Assembly: GCA_964432985.1 (NCBI GenBank)
Contig: CAYSPT010000015.1
Location: 25,235 to 89,234, forward strand
DNA length: 64,000 nt
Direction: 5' to 3'
Source of the DNA: CAYSPT01 sp964432985
GTDB lineage: Bacteria; Muiribacteriota; CAYSPT01
A program made the translations under genes and the position numbers. Positions 61,888 to 64,000 of this stretch are shown here, in pieces; the stretch's first letter is position 1; the number at the start of each line of letters is the position of its first letter. The notes beneath the pieces are model-generated. The model saw only the letters and a list, made by a program, of their open reading frames with translations, was not told the origin of the DNA and ran no database searches.

Positions 61888-63858
61888 TTAATATTTATTC
61901 GGCCGCTCCATTATATGCTGTACCTGATATTTCGTGTCAAGCACATAAATGGGAAGTTCGAAGGAAATTGAGTTGCCAACCTTGTCACGGCTTTTCATGA
62001 AGAAAGTGTAACGGTAGCTGACATGCGAGATAAATCCGACTCCCTCACGGTAATTTGCCACCTGGAAATTGACCATTGTCGGGCTGTTCTCAGCGTTTGG
62101 ATCCAGGGATTCCATCCCTCTGACTCCCCACGACAATAACGGCTCATCATCCACATCGGGTCCGACGTACCCTTCATCGGTCACCTCGAAAAACTTCTCC
62201 ACGGTGTAATTGTCGATGGCCTTTATATCGAACTGAAGACGAGTCTTTTCGGGGATTATCAGGGCCTCTCTGAGCCCGGTATTGGGAATCTCCACCAATT
62301 TGTAATGGGTAGCAGAGGTGAGAACACCCTCCGCCGGATCGGGGCGCGTTATTTGCTGCGAAAACTCGGCATCAAACGGTGCCTCGTTTACCAGGTGCGC
62401 TCCGGCCACCGCAAACTTGATCTGTTTCGCACCACCGGCGATATCATGATCTACCGGATCCTCCGTGATGATAATGGTGTCATCGATATCACGTCCGTGG
62501 AACCTGACTTTGAGCCCGTCTGTGCCCTCACAGGCCGGGGTGATATCATGCACGTAGATCGGAATTCTGACCTTGGCCATATTGGCGACACCGTTCTGCC
62601 AGCAGTCATGATTTTCGTCCTCAGCCCATATATCCAGATAGTAATTCCGCTGGCTGCCGCCATCGGCAGCAGACTCGTCAGGTTCGGCAACCCGGGTAGG
62701 ATAGTTCGGCTCTTTAAATGGAGCGTCGATGGTGATTTCGTAGAATCCATCCTCCGTGGCGGCGGCGGTCTCCGATGTTCCTCTGGCAAAGATTTCTCCG
62801 TTTTCAGGATCGTCTATATCAGCGTCATCGAGAGCCCATTCGAAATACATGGCATTATCGTATTGGGTGAAGTTATCGGTTACCTTTATTTTCACTTTTA
62901 ACGGGGAGTCCTCGAAAACATGGAATCCGAACGCGGTGGGATCGGGAGTGGCTGGATTAACCGTAGAACTGCCATCCATTTTTTCCCCGATATTCAACGG
63001 TTCGTTGAGTTCCGGCAGGAGAACCAGCCCCGAATCGATACTTTGCTGGGCACTGTTGTATACGGTGTTCATATCCTCACTGAAGCCGTTCCCTGTTGCC
63101 AGCAGTACGGCCCGATGCCCGGTTCCCTCCACGGGAGCGTCCACACCGTCCTGTTCGGCTTCTCCGATAGACACCAGGCCATTGACACCGGAGGCCGGTT
63201 GTATCAAACCCACTTCAATCTTCGGCGGCGTTGTGTCGAAGATAGTTACCGCAGCAGTACCGGAGCCCACCGTCTGCCGCTCGGGGCTGACAGCCGGGTT
63301 GGCCCGTGACTGGTACTCTACACGACGCACTGAGTGATTTCCTACGGTGTAATTCCCCGGGTGCCAGGCGGGCGTGGTCCCCGACCGGCGGTCGTTTGTG
63401 TCCTGGAAATTGGGCATTGCCTGCGTACCGAACTGGTCCCCCGCGGCACCGGTCCCGGTCTCATTCGTCTGGGCGCCCTCTGTGGTTGTCGAACCGACCT
63501 GTTCGCCCTCCCGCTCGAGGGTCCACGTCACGTCCGGAGCCTGAACATCAGTATCATACAGTGCACTTGACGGGTTCCAGTTGGTACTGAGCTGAGGGCT
63601 TCCCTCGTCCATAGTTACCGAGGTTATGTCCTCGGGACCGCCGAACTGGTTATCTCCTATTTGCTGCAAATCAGGATTCGTATTGAGAAAAGTCATGTCC
63701 ATGGGCTCCAGATTCGGAGGCCCCAGGAGTCCCCCATTCTGCTGGTCCTGCCCGGTATCCTCATTCCCTGCCTGGCCCTGTTCCTGTGCGTATGCCGGGG
63801 CTGACACCAGCAGCGCCACTAGAAAAAGCGCCAGCACAAACGTTAGACTTCTTCTCAT
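61888..63858 (-). CDS. Large exported protein of unknown function
   Basis: A signal peptide (RRSLTFVLALFLVALLVSAPAYAQ) and a Gln/Gly-rich low-complexity stretch begin the protein. The remaining roughly 600 residues are mainly beta, with repeated ways of writing bending or Ig-like strands (PLKVKIKVTDNFTQYDNAMY, IKFAVAGAHLVNEAPFDAEF, RLQFDIKAIDNYTVEKFFEV), suggesting several tandem beta-sandwich domains, but I recognise no family. AAGGAG precedes GTG/ATG near 63858; the earlier ATG at 63900 would place extra residues before the signal peptide. It probably shares an operon with the TPR-SUMF1 gene 67 bp downstream. Confidence 0.75.
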   Translation of the reverse strand: MRRSLTFVLALFLVALLVSAPAYAQEQGQAGNEDTGQDQQNGGLLGPPNLEPMDMTFLNTNPDLQQIGDNQFGGPEDITSVTMDEGSPQLSTNWNPSSALYDTDVQAPDVTWTLEREGEQVGSTTTEGAQTNETGTGAAGDQFGTQAMPNFQDTNDRRSGTTPAWHPGNYTVGNHSVRRVEYQSRANPAVSPERQTVGSGTAAVTIFDTTPPKIEVGLIQPASGVNGLVSIGEAEQDGVDAPVEGTGHRAVLLATGNGFSEDMNTVYNSAQQSIDSGLVLLPELNEPLNIGEKMDGSSTVNPATPDPTAFGFHVFEDSPLKVKIKVTDNFTQYDNAMYFEWALDDADIDDPENGEIFARGTSETAAATEDGFYEITIDAPFKEPNYPTRVAEPDESAADGGSQRNYYLDIWAEDENHDCWQNGVANMAKVRIPIYVHDITPACEGTDGLKVRFHGRDIDDTIIITEDPVDHDIAGGAKQIKFAVAGAHLVNEAPFDAEFSQQITRPDPAEGVLTSATHYKLVEIPNTGLREALIIPEKTRLQFDIKAIDNYTVEKFFEVTDEGYVGPDVDDEPLLSWGVRGMESLDPNAENSPTMVNFQVANYREGVGFISHVSYRYTFFMKSRDKVGNSISFELPIYVLDTKYQVQHIMERPNKY

Positions 63859-64000
63859 CACCAACCACTCTCCTTTCTCAATATCCACTATCACCTGCAT
63901 ACCATTCCGAGAGACACGAATCTCACGGCTTTCTACTATTCATTGTCATAAGTACCGTTCGGGAGGAAAAAGTTGGATATTTCTTTATCCGGTTCCTGTT

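Overview
The window looks like a chromosome segment of a flagellated, diderm (outer-membrane) bacterium. TamB, an MlaE/MlaF/MlaD-type lipid transporter, an O-antigen assembly set and a flagellin all point that way. Shine-Dalgarno sites and TTGACA/TATAAT-like promoters are conventional, and GTG starts are common. I cannot assign a phylum: Firmicutes-like traits (DUF2225 protein, copper-amine-oxidase-type stalk on a phosphodiester glycosidase, spsCDEFG-like sugar genes, flagellin leader) mix with Gram-negative envelope genes. I saw no rRNA, tRNA, IS element, phage gene or CRISPR array.

Layout. 1-10.6 kb: the tail of a DUF2723/TPR protein, an HU gene, a glycosyltransferase, a LegB-like dehydratase with a sugar-1-phosphate nucleotidyltransferase, a DUF2225 protein, a nitrilase-family hydrolase, a cyclic-nucleotide-binding protein, a ten-TPR protein and a fused two-domain oxidoreductase. 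10.6-25.8 kb: a leftward, AT-leaning surface-polysaccharide operon with an initiating sugar transferase, aminotransferase, methyltransferase, GT2, two B12-binding radical SAM enzymes, a nonulosonic (sialic-like) acid module (NeuB, GNAT, PseG/SpsG, SpsF), flippase, GT-B enzyme and Wzy polymerase. 26.0-29.8 kb: a divergent O-antigen ligase with C-terminal TPRs and a Wzz-like chain-length protein. 29.9-35.2 kb: GC-rich cysD-cysN, whose CysN carries a dead APS-kinase-like domain, then an intact cysC and an SLC13 permease on the other strand. 35.4-39.3 kb: asnS, an exported protein, a membrane protein, a zinc ribbon and a STAS protein. 39.4-45.1 kb is the most unusual part: a flagellin with a six-bladed TolB-like propeller inserted in its variable region, a 36-codon gene directly behind it, and next to it a candidate radical-SAM peptide (RiPP) cluster of PqqD, rSAM/SPASM, precursor, S26-like peptidase with Cys in place of Ser, and an HPr-kinase-like protein. 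45.2-55.3 kb: an envelope operon (trmB, phosphodiester glycosidase, mlaE, mlaF, mlaD, tamB). 55.3-64 kb: a repeat-rich spacer, a second HU gene, murJ, an anti-sigma/anti-anti-sigma pair, an NHL-repeat protein, a TPR-SUMF1 protein and a large exported protein.

How the parts fit. The polysaccharide genes would build, flip, polymerise, size and ligate a glycan containing a nonulosonic acid. TamB and the Mla-type transporter would maintain the outer membrane. CysDN and CysC would make APS and PAPS. The peptide-modification cluster and the propeller flagellin are adjacent but appear to have separate promoters (TTGACA-type and sigma-28-type), so a functional link is only a hypothesis. Intergenic regions hold two short tandem palindromic arrays and a dispersed repeat with inverted ends.
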